From positions 312,625-376,624 of the forward strand of contig NZ_LMCM01000001.1 in the NCBI RefSeq assembly GCF_001426245.1: a DNA stretch of 64,000 nt, in the 5' to 3' direction. Position numbers and translations under genes: made by a program. This document shows positions 42,851 through 51,318 of the stretch, piece by piece. The notes beneath the pieces are model-generated. The model saw only the letters and a list, made by a program, of their open reading frames with translations, ran no database searches and was not told the origin of the DNA. This DNA is from Phycicoccus sp. Root101 (GTDB lineage: Bacteria > Actinomycetota > Actinomycetes > Actinomycetales > Dermatophilaceae). Position 1 is the stretch's first letter. Each line of letters starts with the position of its first letter.

Positions 42851-43456
42851 TCAGTTCTCCTCGGTGTCGTCGTCGATGTCGTCGCCGTCGGCGAGGTCGT
42901 CGTCATGCTGGTCGTCGTGCAGGTCACCGGCCAGGTCCTCACCGGTACCCGCGGGGCGCGAGAACTCGACCTCGACCACGGCCCGGGCGATCGCGGCATA
43001 CGCGAGCTCGACGGCCCGGGCGGGGGTCTTCTTCGCGGCGGGCACCTCGACGGTGACCACGTCCGGCCCGGCGCTGACGACGCGGCCGGTCACGGCGGGG
43101 CCCTCGAGCGGGGTGAGGGTGACCAGCCGGGTGACGTTGCGGCGGAAGTGGCGCGGCTCGGTGAGCGGTCGGTCCACCCCGGGCGAGGTGACCTCGAGGG
43201 TGTACGGCTGCTCCCCCATCGCGTCGGTCTCGTCGAGGGCCTCGCTCACCGCACGGGTCGCGTCGGCGACCTCGTCGAGGGTGAGGGGGGCGGTGACGGT
43301 CGTGGTGGCGTCGGCCGACTCGGGCAGGGCCCGGTCGATCCAGATGCGGACGAGCCGGCGCTTCCCGGCCGGCGTCACGGCGACGTCCTCCACGAGCAGC
43401 CCGAGTGCCGCGAGGGGCCCGTCGACTGCGGGACGAATCTGGTCCTTGACGCTCAA
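42851..43456 (-). CDS. rimP: Ribosome maturation factor RimP
   Basis: A 201-residue RimP needed for 30S assembly. The core includes [20 protein letters not shown], a diagnostic block, and a [10 protein letters not shown] strand. The C-terminus is a 40-residue acidic tail. No ATG or GTG sits at the N-terminus; a TTG at 43456 preceded by GAGAGG fits the family length, while a longer upstream frame overlaps the divergent lipoprotein gene. It opens the rimP-nusA-ylxR-infB operon and diverges from the DUF4439 gene. Confidence 0.93.
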   Translation of the reverse strand: MSVKDQIRPAVDGPLAALGLLVEDVAVTPAGKRRLVRIWIDRALPESADATTTVTAPLTLDEVADATRAVSEALDETDAMGEQPYTLEVTSPGVDRPLTEPRHFRRNVTRLVTLTPLEGPAVTGRVVSAGPDVVTVEVPAAKKTPARAVELAYAAIARAVVEVEFSRPAGTGEDLAGDLHDDQHDDDLADGDDIDDDTEEN

Positions 43457-43558
43457 CTGACTCGTCCTCTCTGAAGTTTGGTGGTCGTGCGGGGCCCACT
43501 CTATCCACGCGGGGAGCGGCACGCATGCCAGCGCCGACCCACGTGGCAGGATCGGCGC

Positions 43559-44581
43559 ATGCCCGAGGACCGCACCGGTGTGCCGCCGTTCCCGACCCGG
43601 CACCTGACCCGGCGCACCGTCCTCGGCGCGGGCCTGCAGGTCGGGGGCGCGGCCGTCCTCGGGGCATCCCTGGCAGGGTGCGGGATCCGGCTCGAGGACG
43701 ACGCCCCGCGGCTCCCAGGGCTGCCCACCCGGCAGCCCGTCGCCGGTGAGCCCTTCCTCCTGCTCCTGCGCCAGCACTGCACCGACCTCGCGGCCGAGGC
43801 CCAGGCCCTCGGCGGTCCTGCCAAGGGCCTTCCGGCGCGGCTCGCCGTGCTGCACCGTCAGCAGGCCGCCGTCCTGGAGACCGAGCTGCAGCGCCTCGGG
43901 GTGCCCCGCACCGTCCTGGACGCACCCGTGGCGACGGCCACCCCGGGAGCCACCGGGACCACCTCCACGGCCCCGGCCACGACCGCCACCGGTTCGGGCG
44001 CGGCCGGGCCAGCCACGCTCGCGGCCTCGGAGGCCACCGACCTCGGGCCCTCCGCCATCGCCGCCCTCGCCCGGGTCGTGCCCGGGACCGTGCCCCTGGC
44101 CGGTTCGGTGCTCGCCCAGCGGGCCGCCGCAGCCACGCTGCTCGGCCAGCCGGCGACCTGGCCCGACCCGACCTGGTCCGAACCGTCGCTGGCGGCGTCC
44201 TACCTCGACAGCACCCGCGCCGCGGCCTACGCCTTCGAGGTCGTGGCCGCACAGTCCCCCGAGGGCGCCCAGCACACCCTGGCCCTGACCACCCTCGGCA
44301 CGTTGAGGGCCAGGGCCAGCCAGCAGGAGTCCCTCGCCGGCGACGCCGCGACACCACCCGCCCTCGGGTACCCCCTGCCGTTCACCGTGACGACCCCCGC
44401 AACGGCCCGAGCCCTGGCCGTCCGGGTGCTGACCGACCTCCGCGCAGCCGTGGCCCGCGAGCTGGGCTCCGCGGGCGGCGACGTCGGACCGCTCGGCGCG
44501 GTCGTGCAGTGGCTGGCCGACACCGAGGTGCTCGCCTCCCGCTGGGGGGTCGCGCTCGCACCCTTCCCCGGCCTGACGTGA
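43559..44581 (+). CDS. Tat-type lipoprotein with ferritin-like DUF4439 domain
   Basis: A 340-residue exported protein. The leader has a twin-arginine motif TRRTVLGAG (about 18-26) and a lipobox SLAGC with the lipidated Cys at 41. The mature part has two Ala-rich helical regions, the first near residue 75 with LLLLRQHCTDLAAEAQAL and the second near residue 240, separated by an Ala/Thr/Gly-rich linker; this matches ferritin-like DUF4439 proteins. Possible roles are metal or redox handling at the cell surface; no function is established. In related genomes it is a neighbour of rimP and proS. Its stop overlaps the next gene (GTGA). Confidence 0.82.
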   Translation: MPEDRTGVPPFPTRHLTRRTVLGAGLQVGGAAVLGASLAGCGIRLEDDAPRLPGLPTRQPVAGEPFLLLLRQHCTDLAAEAQALGGPAKGLPARLAVLHRQQAAVLETELQRLGVPRTVLDAPVATATPGATGTTSTAPATTATGSGAAGPATLAASEATDLGPSAIAALARVVPGTVPLAGSVLAQRAAAATLLGQPATWPDPTWSEPSLAASYLDSTRAAAYAFEVVAAQSPEGAQHTLALTTLGTLRARASQQESLAGDAATPPALGYPLPFTVTTPATARALAVRVLTDLRAAVARELGSAGGDVGPLGAVVQWLADTEVLASRWGVALAPFPGLT

Positions 44582-45537
44582 GCCCGGGCCGCCCGCTCCG
44601 CACGGAGGACGCCGGGGCCCTGGTGCCGGCCGGGTTCCGGACCTCTGTCGGGCAGTTCTCCGCCCAGGACGGAGGCGTCCGCGGTCCGTCGGGCGCGGAC
44701 TGGGCCGACCGCCTCCCCCGCCTGCTCGCCGAGGTCCTCGCCGACTGGGACCTCGAGCTCGCCGGCGAACCGAGGACGGGCTGGACCGCCCTGGTCGTGC
44801 CCGTCCGCCGCGACGGCGTGCCGCTCGCCCTCAAGCTGGTCTGGCCGCACATCGAGGCACGGGACGAACCCCTGGTCCTGCGCCACTGGGACGGCCGCGG
44901 GGCGGTACGCCTCGTCGCCGCCGACCCCGGTCGCGGCGCACTCCTGCTCGAGGCCCTCGACGCCACCCGTGACCTCGAGTCCGTCGAGGTCGACACCGCC
45001 TGCGCCGTGGCGGGCGGGGTGCTCGCGCAGCTGCACCGGCCGGCCCCGGCGGGGCTGCGGTCCCTGTCGGACTTCGCCCGTGACCAGATCGGCAAGCTCG
45101 AGGCCGCACAGGGGCTGCTGCCGCGCCGGATGGTCGAACGCACGGCTGGCCTCGTGCGCGAGCTCACCTCCGAATCCGCCTGCGACGCAACGCTCGTGCA
45201 CACCGACCTGCACTACCGCAACGTCCTGCACAGCCTCCCCGGCTCCGACCGTCCCGACTGGCTGGCCATCGACCCGCACCCCATGGCGGGCCACCCGGGG
45301 TTCGAGGTCCAGCCCCTGCTGCGCAACCGCGTCGACGAGCTGGGGACCGGGTCGACGTTCCGCTACCTCGTCCGTCGTCGCCTCGAGATCGTCTGCGAGG
45401 TCGCCGGGATCGACGAGGACGAGGCCCTGGCCTGGACGTACGTGCACACCGCCATGGAGGCTCGCTGGGCGGCGGGTGGTGACGACACCCGCGGGGTGTC
45501 GTTCAACATCGCCCTGCTCAAGGCGCTCGACGGCTGA
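44578..45537 (+). CDS. Aminoglycoside/hydroxyurea phosphotransferase-like protein
   Basis: A 319-residue protein kinase-like-fold enzyme. The catalytic Brenner motif is LVHTDLHYRNVL at about 204-215, with the following Asp in AIDPHP acting in metal binding. ATP-binding residues lie near ALVVPVRRDGVPLALKLVWP. The family includes hydroxyurea and aminoglycoside phosphotransferases, but a resistance role cannot be claimed. GTG at 44578 overlaps the upstream stop, so it is translated together with the DUF4439 gene. Confidence 0.83.
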   Translation: MSPGRPLRTEDAGALVPAGFRTSVGQFSAQDGGVRGPSGADWADRLPRLLAEVLADWDLELAGEPRTGWTALVVPVRRDGVPLALKLVWPHIEARDEPLVLRHWDGRGAVRLVAADPGRGALLLEALDATRDLESVEVDTACAVAGGVLAQLHRPAPAGLRSLSDFARDQIGKLEAAQGLLPRRMVERTAGLVRELTSESACDATLVHTDLHYRNVLHSLPGSDRPDWLAIDPHPMAGHPGFEVQPLLRNRVDELGTGSTFRYLVRRRLEIVCEVAGIDEDEALAWTYVHTAMEARWAAGGDDTRGVSFNIALLKALDG

Positions 45538-45641
45538 CGCCCGCGGCGCCCAGCCGTGCCTGATCGCCCAGCCCGCGACGGTGTGCCGCAGGGCCCGGTC
45601 CCCGACGAGCAGATCGTGGGTGGGCGTTGCAGACTGCAAGC

Positions 45642-46520
45642 ATGCGCTTCGGATTCCACTTCCTCGACTTCACCCTCCCTGACGGCCCGGCGTCCTACGC
45701 CCCGGCCCTGCGCTCGACCGCGGCTGCCGCCGAGGCCGCCGGCGCCTCCTGGTTCACCGTGATGGACCACTACTTCCAGATGGAGTTCTTCCGGACGGCC
45801 CACGACCCGATGCTCGAGGCCTACGCCACCCTCGGCTTCCTCGCCGGCGTCACCGAGAAGGTCAAGCTCGGCACCGTGGTGACGGGTGTGACCTACCGCC
45901 ACCCGGGGCTGCTCGCCAAGATCGGGACGACCCTCGACGTGCTCAGTGGCGGCCGGGCCTTCATGGGCATCGGTGCTGCCTGGTACGAGCGCGAGCACAA
46001 GGCCCTCGGCGTTCCCTACCCGCCGTTGGCGGAGCGGTTCGAGCGGCTCGAGGAGGCCCTGCAGATCATCCGCCAGATGTGGAGCGAGGACGAGGGCCCG
46101 TTCGAGGGCAAGCACTACCAGCTCGCCGAGACGATCAACGTCCCTGCGAACCTCAGTCGCCCGCACCCGCCCATCGTCATCGGCGGCAGCGGCGAGAAGA
46201 AAACGCTGCGCCTCGTCGCGCAGTACGCCGACGCCACCAACCTCATCGTCTCCGGGACCGAGGAGCTGGCCCACAAGCTCGACGTCCTGCGCCGCCACTG
46301 CGACGACCTCGGCCGCGACTACGACTCGATCGAGAAGACGGTCATGGGCCCGCAGGGCGACCCGCTCGACGACGTCGACGGCTTCCTGCGGCTGGCCCAG
46401 GAGTATGCCGACCTGGGCGTCCAGCACATCCACCTGCGGGCGATGGCCCCCGACCCCGCGGCCGCCGTGACGGCGTTCGGCGAGCGGGTGGCGCCGCGTC
46501 TGGCGGAGATCGGCGGCTGA
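45642..46520 (+). CDS. LLM class F420-dependent oxidoreductase
   Basis: A 292-residue luciferase-like TIM-barrel enzyme of the F420-dependent type common in Actinobacteria. It begins MRFGFHFLDFTLPDG, and shows VKLGTVVTGVTYRHPGLLAK, GRAFMGIGAAWYEREH and PPIVIGGSGEKKTLRL, all characteristic. Such enzymes use reduced F420 to act on varied organic substrates. It stands alone on the plus strand. The upstream 104 bases show no obvious operator. Confidence 0.9.
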   Translation: MRFGFHFLDFTLPDGPASYAPALRSTAAAAEAAGASWFTVMDHYFQMEFFRTAHDPMLEAYATLGFLAGVTEKVKLGTVVTGVTYRHPGLLAKIGTTLDVLSGGRAFMGIGAAWYEREHKALGVPYPPLAERFERLEEALQIIRQMWSEDEGPFEGKHYQLAETINVPANLSRPHPPIVIGGSGEKKTLRLVAQYADATNLIVSGTEELAHKLDVLRRHCDDLGRDYDSIEKTVMGPQGDPLDDVDGFLRLAQEYADLGVQHIHLRAMAPDPAAAVTAFGERVAPRLAEIGG

Positions 46521-46527
46521 CGCCCGG

Positions 46528-47232
46528 TCACCCGACCCAGCGGTACTCGACCTCGGGACGACCCTGTCCGACGTAGCGGGACCGTCGTGCGACGACCCTT
46601 GTCTCGCACAGGAACTCGGCATACCTGCGAGCGGTGACGCGACTGACGCCGAGCTCCGTACCGAGCTCGGTCGCCGACCACCCGGAGTCCGCAGTCGCGT
46701 CGCGCAGGGCGCGGGTCACCCGGCCGAGCAGGTCCTCGCTCATCCCCTTCGGCAGGGACGTCCGCGTGGTCGGCCGGGCGCCGGCGAGGAGCTCGTCGAC
46801 CTCGGCCTGGCTGTCCACGCGGTCGGTGGCGGGGAGCTGGCGCCGGTACGCGGCATACGCCTCGAGCCGGTCGCGCAGGGTGGCGAACACGAACGGCTTG
46901 AGCAGGTACTGCACCACGCCCAACGACACCGCACCCCGCACGACCTCGAGGTCGCGCGCCGAGGTGACGGCGATGACGTCCGCCCGGTGACCGGCGGCGC
47001 GCATCGCCCGGATCACGTCGAGACCGTGCCCGTCGGGCAGGTTCATGTCGAGCAGGACCACGTCCACGGCCCCGTTCTGGAGCGCCCGCAGGGCCGCCTT
47101 CGCGGTGCCGGCGGTCGCCACCACCTCGAACCCGTCGACGCGCCCCACGTATGCCGCGTGGGCCTCGAGCGCGACCGGCTCGTCCTCGACGACGAGGACC
47201 CGGAGGGCGGTCGCGTCAGGCACCTGCGCCAC
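46528..47232 (-). CDS. Response regulator, CitB/DctR-like
   Basis: A 234-residue regulator. The receiver domain has the acidic pair in VVEDEP (16-18) and phospho-acceptor Asp62 in LLDMNLPDGHG, with a Lys in LLKPF near residue 108. A C-terminal winged helix-turn-helix (TELGTELGVSRVTARRYAEFL) gives DNA binding. This CitB/DcuR-type layout fits control of dicarboxylate or citrate uptake. It overlaps the sensor kinase gene by 17 bases. The transporter gene dctA-like lies just beyond the kinase, divergent. Confidence 0.9.
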   Translation of the reverse strand: MAQVPDATALRVLVVEDEPVALEAHAAYVGRVDGFEVVATAGTAKAALRALQNGAVDVVLLDMNLPDGHGLDVIRAMRAAGHRADVIAVTSARDLEVVRGAVSLGVVQYLLKPFVFATLRDRLEAYAAYRRQLPATDRVDSQAEVDELLAGARPTTRTSLPKGMSEDLLGRVTRALRDATADSGWSATELGTELGVSRVTARRYAEFLCETRVVARRSRYVGQGRPEVEYRWVG

Positions 47233-48841
47233 CGGTGAGGGGAAGGCGGACCGTGAACACCGCGCCGGGGCCGCCGTCGACGGACAGCGATCCGCCGAGC
47301 CGGCCCACCACCTGGGCCACGAGGGCCAGGCCGATGCCGCGACGGCCTTCGCCGCCCTGGTCCTTCGTCGAGACCCCGCGCTCGAACGCCCTCGCCACGG
47401 CGCCGGGCGGCAGCCCGGGGCCGGTGTCGGCGACCGTGAGGACCAGGTCGCTCCCGTCGCGCCTCGTGTCGACCCGCACCTGCCGCTCGCCAGGGTGACC
47501 CGTCACGGCGTCGAAGGCGTTGTCGATGAGGTTGCCGACGATGGTCACGACGTCGCGCGCGGGGAGCGCGTCGACCGGCCACACCGCTCCCTCGTCGATG
47601 CGCAGGTCGATGCCGCGCTCCCCCGCCTCGGCCGCCTTGCCGAGCAGCAGGGCCGACAGGGCCGGCTCCTCGATGCCGGCGACCACCCGGTCGGTCAGCA
47701 GCTGGGACAGCTCGAGCTCCTCGGTCGCGAACGCCAGCGCTCGCTCGGGGTGGCCCAGCTCGATGAGGGAGACGATGGTGTGCAACCGGTTGGCCGACTC
47801 GTGCGCCTGCGACCGCAGCGCCTCCGTCAGCCCTCGCGCCGAGTCGAGCTCGCCGGTCAGGTGCTCGAGGTCGGTCCGGTCCCGAAGCGTGGCGACCTGG
47901 CCGAGCACCCGTCCCTCCCAGCGCGCCGGCGCCGTGTTGAGCACGAGGACGCGGGCCGCCGTCACGTGCAGCTCGTCGCCGCGGGGGGTCTCGTCCGTCA
48001 GCGCTGCCACGAGCGGCTCGGACAGGTCGAGCTCGTCCACCCGTCGCCCCACCGCACCGTCACCGAGGCCGAGCAGCCGGACCGCCTCGTCGTTGACCAG
48101 CCGCAGGCGCCCGTCCCGGTCGATCAGCAGCAGGCCCTCCGTGACCGCGTGCAGGACCGCGTCGTAGTACTCGACCATCTCCCGCAGCTGCCGCTCCCCG
48201 AGCCCATGGGTCTGCCGTCGGACCCGGCGCGCCACGAGCGCCGTGGCCAGGCCGGTGAGGACGGCGGCGGCCACACCGGCAGCGAGCAGGGCGACCAGCT
48301 GGCCCTCCAACCGCTGGCTCACCACGGCGTTGCGGATGCCGACCGCGACCAGGCCGACGACGGGCGCGTCGGGAGCATCGCTCGCGCGCACCGCGACGAC
48401 CGCGCGCCGTGAGGCTCCGAGCGACCCGGTGTAGTCCTCGACCACCGTGCCACCCGCCTGGGCGTCCTCGATGTGACCGACGAACTTCTTCCCGATGAGC
48501 GACGTGTCCGGGTGGGAGTAACGAATTCCGTTGGGGCTCATGATGACGACGAAGTCGGTCTCGGTCCGGCGGCGGACGTCCTCGGCGAACGGCTGCAGCA
48601 CACCAGCCCGGTCGTCGTCCTTCACGGCGGCGACGACGTCCGGGCTGCTGGCGACCGTCCGCGCCACTGCGAGGGCGCGCGCCGTCGCCTCCTGCGTGCC
48701 CGCCCGCCGTGCCTGCGCGAACGCGGCGCCGGTGCCGATGCCCACCACGAGCAGCGCCACGAGCACCTGCAGGGCGAACGTCTGACCTGCCACGCTCCAG
48801 CGCGCCGGTGAGCTGGCCCACCGCCGCCGGCTCAGCGCCAT
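47216..48841 (-). CDS. Sensor histidine kinase, CitA/DcuS-like
   Basis: A 541-residue membrane sensor. A first membrane helix (about 18-42) and a second (about 180-205) enclose an extracytoplasmic PAS-like (PASTA-fold CitA) domain, where NGIRYSHPDTSLIGKK is the ligand-pocket motif found in CitA/DcuS sensors. A cytoplasmic PAS (LLLIDRDGRLRLVNDEA) and the kinase core follow: H-box SQAHESANRLHTI at about 345, N-box NLIDNAFDAV, G-box DTGPGLPPG. It likely senses C4-dicarboxylates or citrate. The paired regulator is downstream and the carrier gene lies upstream and divergent. Confidence 0.9.
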   Translation of the reverse strand: MALSRRRWASSPARWSVAGQTFALQVLVALLVVGIGTGAAFAQARRAGTQEATARALAVARTVASSPDVVAAVKDDDRAGVLQPFAEDVRRRTETDFVVIMSPNGIRYSHPDTSLIGKKFVGHIEDAQAGGTVVEDYTGSLGASRRAVVAVRASDAPDAPVVGLVAVGIRNAVVSQRLEGQLVALLAAGVAAAVLTGLATALVARRVRRQTHGLGERQLREMVEYYDAVLHAVTEGLLLIDRDGRLRLVNDEAVRLLGLGDGAVGRRVDELDLSEPLVAALTDETPRGDELHVTAARVLVLNTAPARWEGRVLGQVATLRDRTDLEHLTGELDSARGLTEALRSQAHESANRLHTIVSLIELGHPERALAFATEELELSQLLTDRVVAGIEEPALSALLLGKAAEAGERGIDLRIDEGAVWPVDALPARDVVTIVGNLIDNAFDAVTGHPGERQVRVDTRRDGSDLVLTVADTGPGLPPGAVARAFERGVSTKDQGGEGRRGIGLALVAQVVGRLGGSLSVDGGPGAVFTVRLPLTGGAGA

Positions 48842-48910
48842 ACCCGCGCCGTCGGGTGACCGAGGCGCCGGCCCGCCGGGGCGACACGTCGGAACTCAAT
48901 GAACACAAGG

Positions 48911-48924
48911 GTGACCCTAGTCAC
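48911..48924. promoter_or_regulatory. Inverted repeat GTGAC-N4-GTCAC upstream of the dicarboxylate carrier
   Basis: GTGAC (48911-48915) and GTCAC (48920-48924) lie in the 164-base gap between the divergent kinase and carrier genes, 81 bases before the carrier start. It is a plausible response-regulator site, but only position and symmetry support this. Confidence 0.35.
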
Positions 48925-49005
48925 TCCGCTCGGCATACTCGTGCGGAGTTCACCGCGCCGGGCACCCCCGGGACGGAGCCCGACCACGAGTCCACTGGAG
49001 TACAC

Positions 49006-50373
49006 GTGAGCACCGCAGCCGACAACGCCGTCGACCGTCCGGCACCACGCCGCGACAGGACGCACTTCCTCTACATCGCCGTTCTCATCGCCATGGGCCT
49101 CGGCATCGCCGTCGGTGTCCTGTTCCCCGACTTCGGCGTGAGCCTGAAGTGGCTGGGCACGGCCTTCGTCAACCTCATCAAGATGATGATCAGCCCGATC
49201 ATCTTCTGCACCATCGTCCTCGGCATCGGCTCGGTCCGCCGAGCGGCCCAGGTGGGCAAGGTCGGCGGGCTCGCCCTCGGCTACTTCCTCACCATGTCGA
49301 CCGTCGCCCTGGCCATCGGCCTCGTCGTCGGCAACATCATCCAGCCCGGCGCCGGCCTCAACCTCACCAAGGAGCTGGCCGCCACCGGCCAGAAGCAGGC
49401 TGCCGGCGGCAGCGAGTCGACCACGGAGTTCGTCCTCGGGCTCATCCCCGACACCCTGGTCTCGTCCCTGACGTCCGGGTCGGTCCTGCAGACGCTCCTC
49501 GTCGCGCTGCTCGTGGGGTTCGCCCTGCAGAAGATGGGTCGGGCCGGTGAGCCGATCCTCGGCGGCATCAAGCACCTCGAGAAGCTCGTGTTCCGGCTCA
49601 TGTCGATGATCATGTACGTCGCGCCGATCGGTGCGTTCGGCGCGATGGCGGCGGTCGTCGGTGCCACCGGACTGGACGCCCTCAAGAGCCTGGGCCTGCT
49701 CATGGTCGCGTTCTACATCACCTGCGCGCTGTTCGTGTTCGTGGTCCTCGGCGGCATCCTCAAGGTCGTCACCGGCGTCAACGTCTTCTCGCTGCTGAAG
49801 TACCTCGCTCGCGAGTTCCTGCTCATCCTGTCGACCTCGTCGTCGGAGTCGGCCCTGCCGCGCCTCATCGCCAAGATGGAGCACCTCGGTGTCAGCCGGC
49901 CCGTCGTCGGCATCACCGTCCCCACGGGGTACTCGTTCAACCTCGACGGCACGGCGATCTACCTGACGATGGCCTCGCTGTTCATCGCGGAGGCCCTGGA
50001 CAAGCCGTTCTCCATCGGTGAGCAGATCTCGTTGCTGGTCTTCATGATCATCGCCTCCAAGGGCGCCGCGGGTGTCTCGGGCGCCGGCCTGGCGACGCTG
50101 GCCGGTGGCCTGCAGTCGCACCGCCCCGACCTGGTCGACGGCGTCGGCTTCATCGTCGGCATCGACCGCCTCATGAGCGAGGCCCGCGCGCTCACCAACT
50201 TCGCCGGCAACTCGATCGCGACGGTCCTCATCGGCCACTGGGTCGGCGAGCTCGACCGGGCCCAGCTGGACCGCGTGCTGGCCGGTGACGCCCCGTTCGA
50301 CGAGGCCACCATGGTCGACGACCACGAACCCGACCGGGTCGGTGACCCCGACTCGGTGACCGCCGACCACTAG
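49006..50373 (+). CDS. Dicarboxylate:cation symporter (DctA/DAACS family)
   Basis: A 455-residue multi-span carrier of the DAACS family that imports C4-dicarboxylates such as succinate, fumarate and malate with protons or sodium. Typical blocks are FVNLIKMMISPIIFCTIVLGI, LSTSSSESALPRLIAKME (serine-rich hairpin) and VPTGYSFNLDGTAIYLTM, with the substrate-site NFAGNSIAT near the end. The GTG at 49006 follows GGAG closely; the longer upstream frame overlaps the kinase gene. The adjacent divergent CitA/CitB-like pair probably controls it. Confidence 0.92.
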   Translation: MSTAADNAVDRPAPRRDRTHFLYIAVLIAMGLGIAVGVLFPDFGVSLKWLGTAFVNLIKMMISPIIFCTIVLGIGSVRRAAQVGKVGGLALGYFLTMSTVALAIGLVVGNIIQPGAGLNLTKELAATGQKQAAGGSESTTEFVLGLIPDTLVSSLTSGSVLQTLLVALLVGFALQKMGRAGEPILGGIKHLEKLVFRLMSMIMYVAPIGAFGAMAAVVGATGLDALKSLGLLMVAFYITCALFVFVVLGGILKVVTGVNVFSLLKYLAREFLLILSTSSSESALPRLIAKMEHLGVSRPVVGITVPTGYSFNLDGTAIYLTMASLFIAEALDKPFSIGEQISLLVFMIIASKGAAGVSGAGLATLAGGLQSHRPDLVDGVGFIVGIDRLMSEARALTNFAGNSIATVLIGHWVGELDRAQLDRVLAGDAPFDEATMVDDHEPDRVGDPDSVTADH

Positions 50374-50502
50374 CCGCCGACGACCGGCGTAGGGCGACGC
50401 AGGGCGGGTCGCTCGGGCGAGCAGGGCGGTCCTCGCTGGATCCGTCACGAATCGCCCTCGCCCGGCCCGGAACAGGGCCATCATCGACCGATCTGACACG
50501 AA

Positions 50503-50526
50503 TGGACCCCGTCGCCACGGGGTCCA
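50503..50526. terminator. Bidirectional terminator hairpin
   Basis: TGGACCCCGT (50503-50512) pairs with ACGGGGTCCA (50517-50526), 4-base loop, between the convergent carrier and DUF2071 genes. Confidence 0.75.
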
Positions 50527-50532
50527 AACGCG

Positions 50533-51318
50533 TCAGAGGCGTTGCGGGAAACCGAAGGTCGTGCGGACACCTTCGGAGAACAGCACGCTGGCCGGTGGCG
50601 TCGTGCGTGCGAACGTCCCCAGGCCGGCAGCCGCCACGAGGTCGTCGTCGAGCTCGAGCACCTCGGCCGACCGCAACGGCCAGGGCCCGTGAGTGTTGGG
50701 GACCCAGAGCGACCGGCCGGCCACCGCCGTGTGCAGCCCGAACCTCGCCGTGAGGAAGAGGTCGAGCGGAGCGGGTTCGGCGACGGGCTCCCCCACGCGG
50801 ATGCTGATCCGCGCGCGGGGTCGTCCCGCCCGCCCTACCTGCCCGCGGGTGCCGGGAGTGGCGCGTGTCGCCCGACGCGTCGTGTACGTCAGCACCCGGG
50901 CGCCCGCCGCGTCCGTGTCGTCGCGCACCCGCATGGAGGCCCACTGGTACGGCACGTTGAACCCGAGTCGGGCCCCGAGGACGACGAGCAGCCGGGACGC
51001 CTCGAGCGACAGGAACACGACCCCGTGGCGGCCTGCGTCGTCGACGGAGTACACCCGCACGTTCGTCTCGGGGAACGTCCCGAGCCACGGCACCGGGCCC
51101 CCTCGCAGCACCCCCGCATCCACCATCCGGAACGGGATCAGCCCTACCCAGGCCGACCCGTCGAAGACGTCGGGGCGCACGCCCCTGGGCAGCAGCGGGG
51201 CGAGCAGCGCCGGCTCCACCGGCCAGTGGACGAAGGTGATGTCGCGCCACCACTGGCTCATGATCTGGGTCGTCGGCAGGGGCGGCCCCTGCGGGTCCAG
51301 GACCGGTCCGCCGCTCAT
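50533..51318 (-). CDS. DUF2071 (YqjF) family protein
   Basis: A 261-residue protein with the DUF2071 pattern: MSQWWRDITFVHWPVEPALLAPLLP near the start, VGLIPFRMVDAGVL, ETNVRVYSVDD and VFLSLEASRLLVVLGAR. The family's function is unestablished, though its fold is related to acetoacetate decarboxylase. The ATG at 51318 overlaps the stop of the upstream oxidoreductase (ATGA), so they form a coupled pair. Confidence 0.85.
   Translation of the reverse strand: MSGGPVLDPQGPPLPTTQIMSQWWRDITFVHWPVEPALLAPLLPRGVRPDVFDGSAWVGLIPFRMVDAGVLRGGPVPWLGTFPETNVRVYSVDDAGRHGVVFLSLEASRLLVVLGARLGFNVPYQWASMRVRDDTDAAGARVLTYTTRRATRATPGTRGQVGRAGRPRARISIRVGEPVAEPAPLDLFLTARFGLHTAVAGRSLWVPNTHGPWPLRSAEVLELDDDLVAAAGLGTFARTTPPASVLFSEGVRTTFGFPQRL

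Noticed and set aside
44578-45537. Antibiotic-resistance phosphotransferase
   Set aside because: The fold is shared by many kinases; position beside the DUF4439 gene and rimP is a housekeeping context, so a resistance role is not supported.
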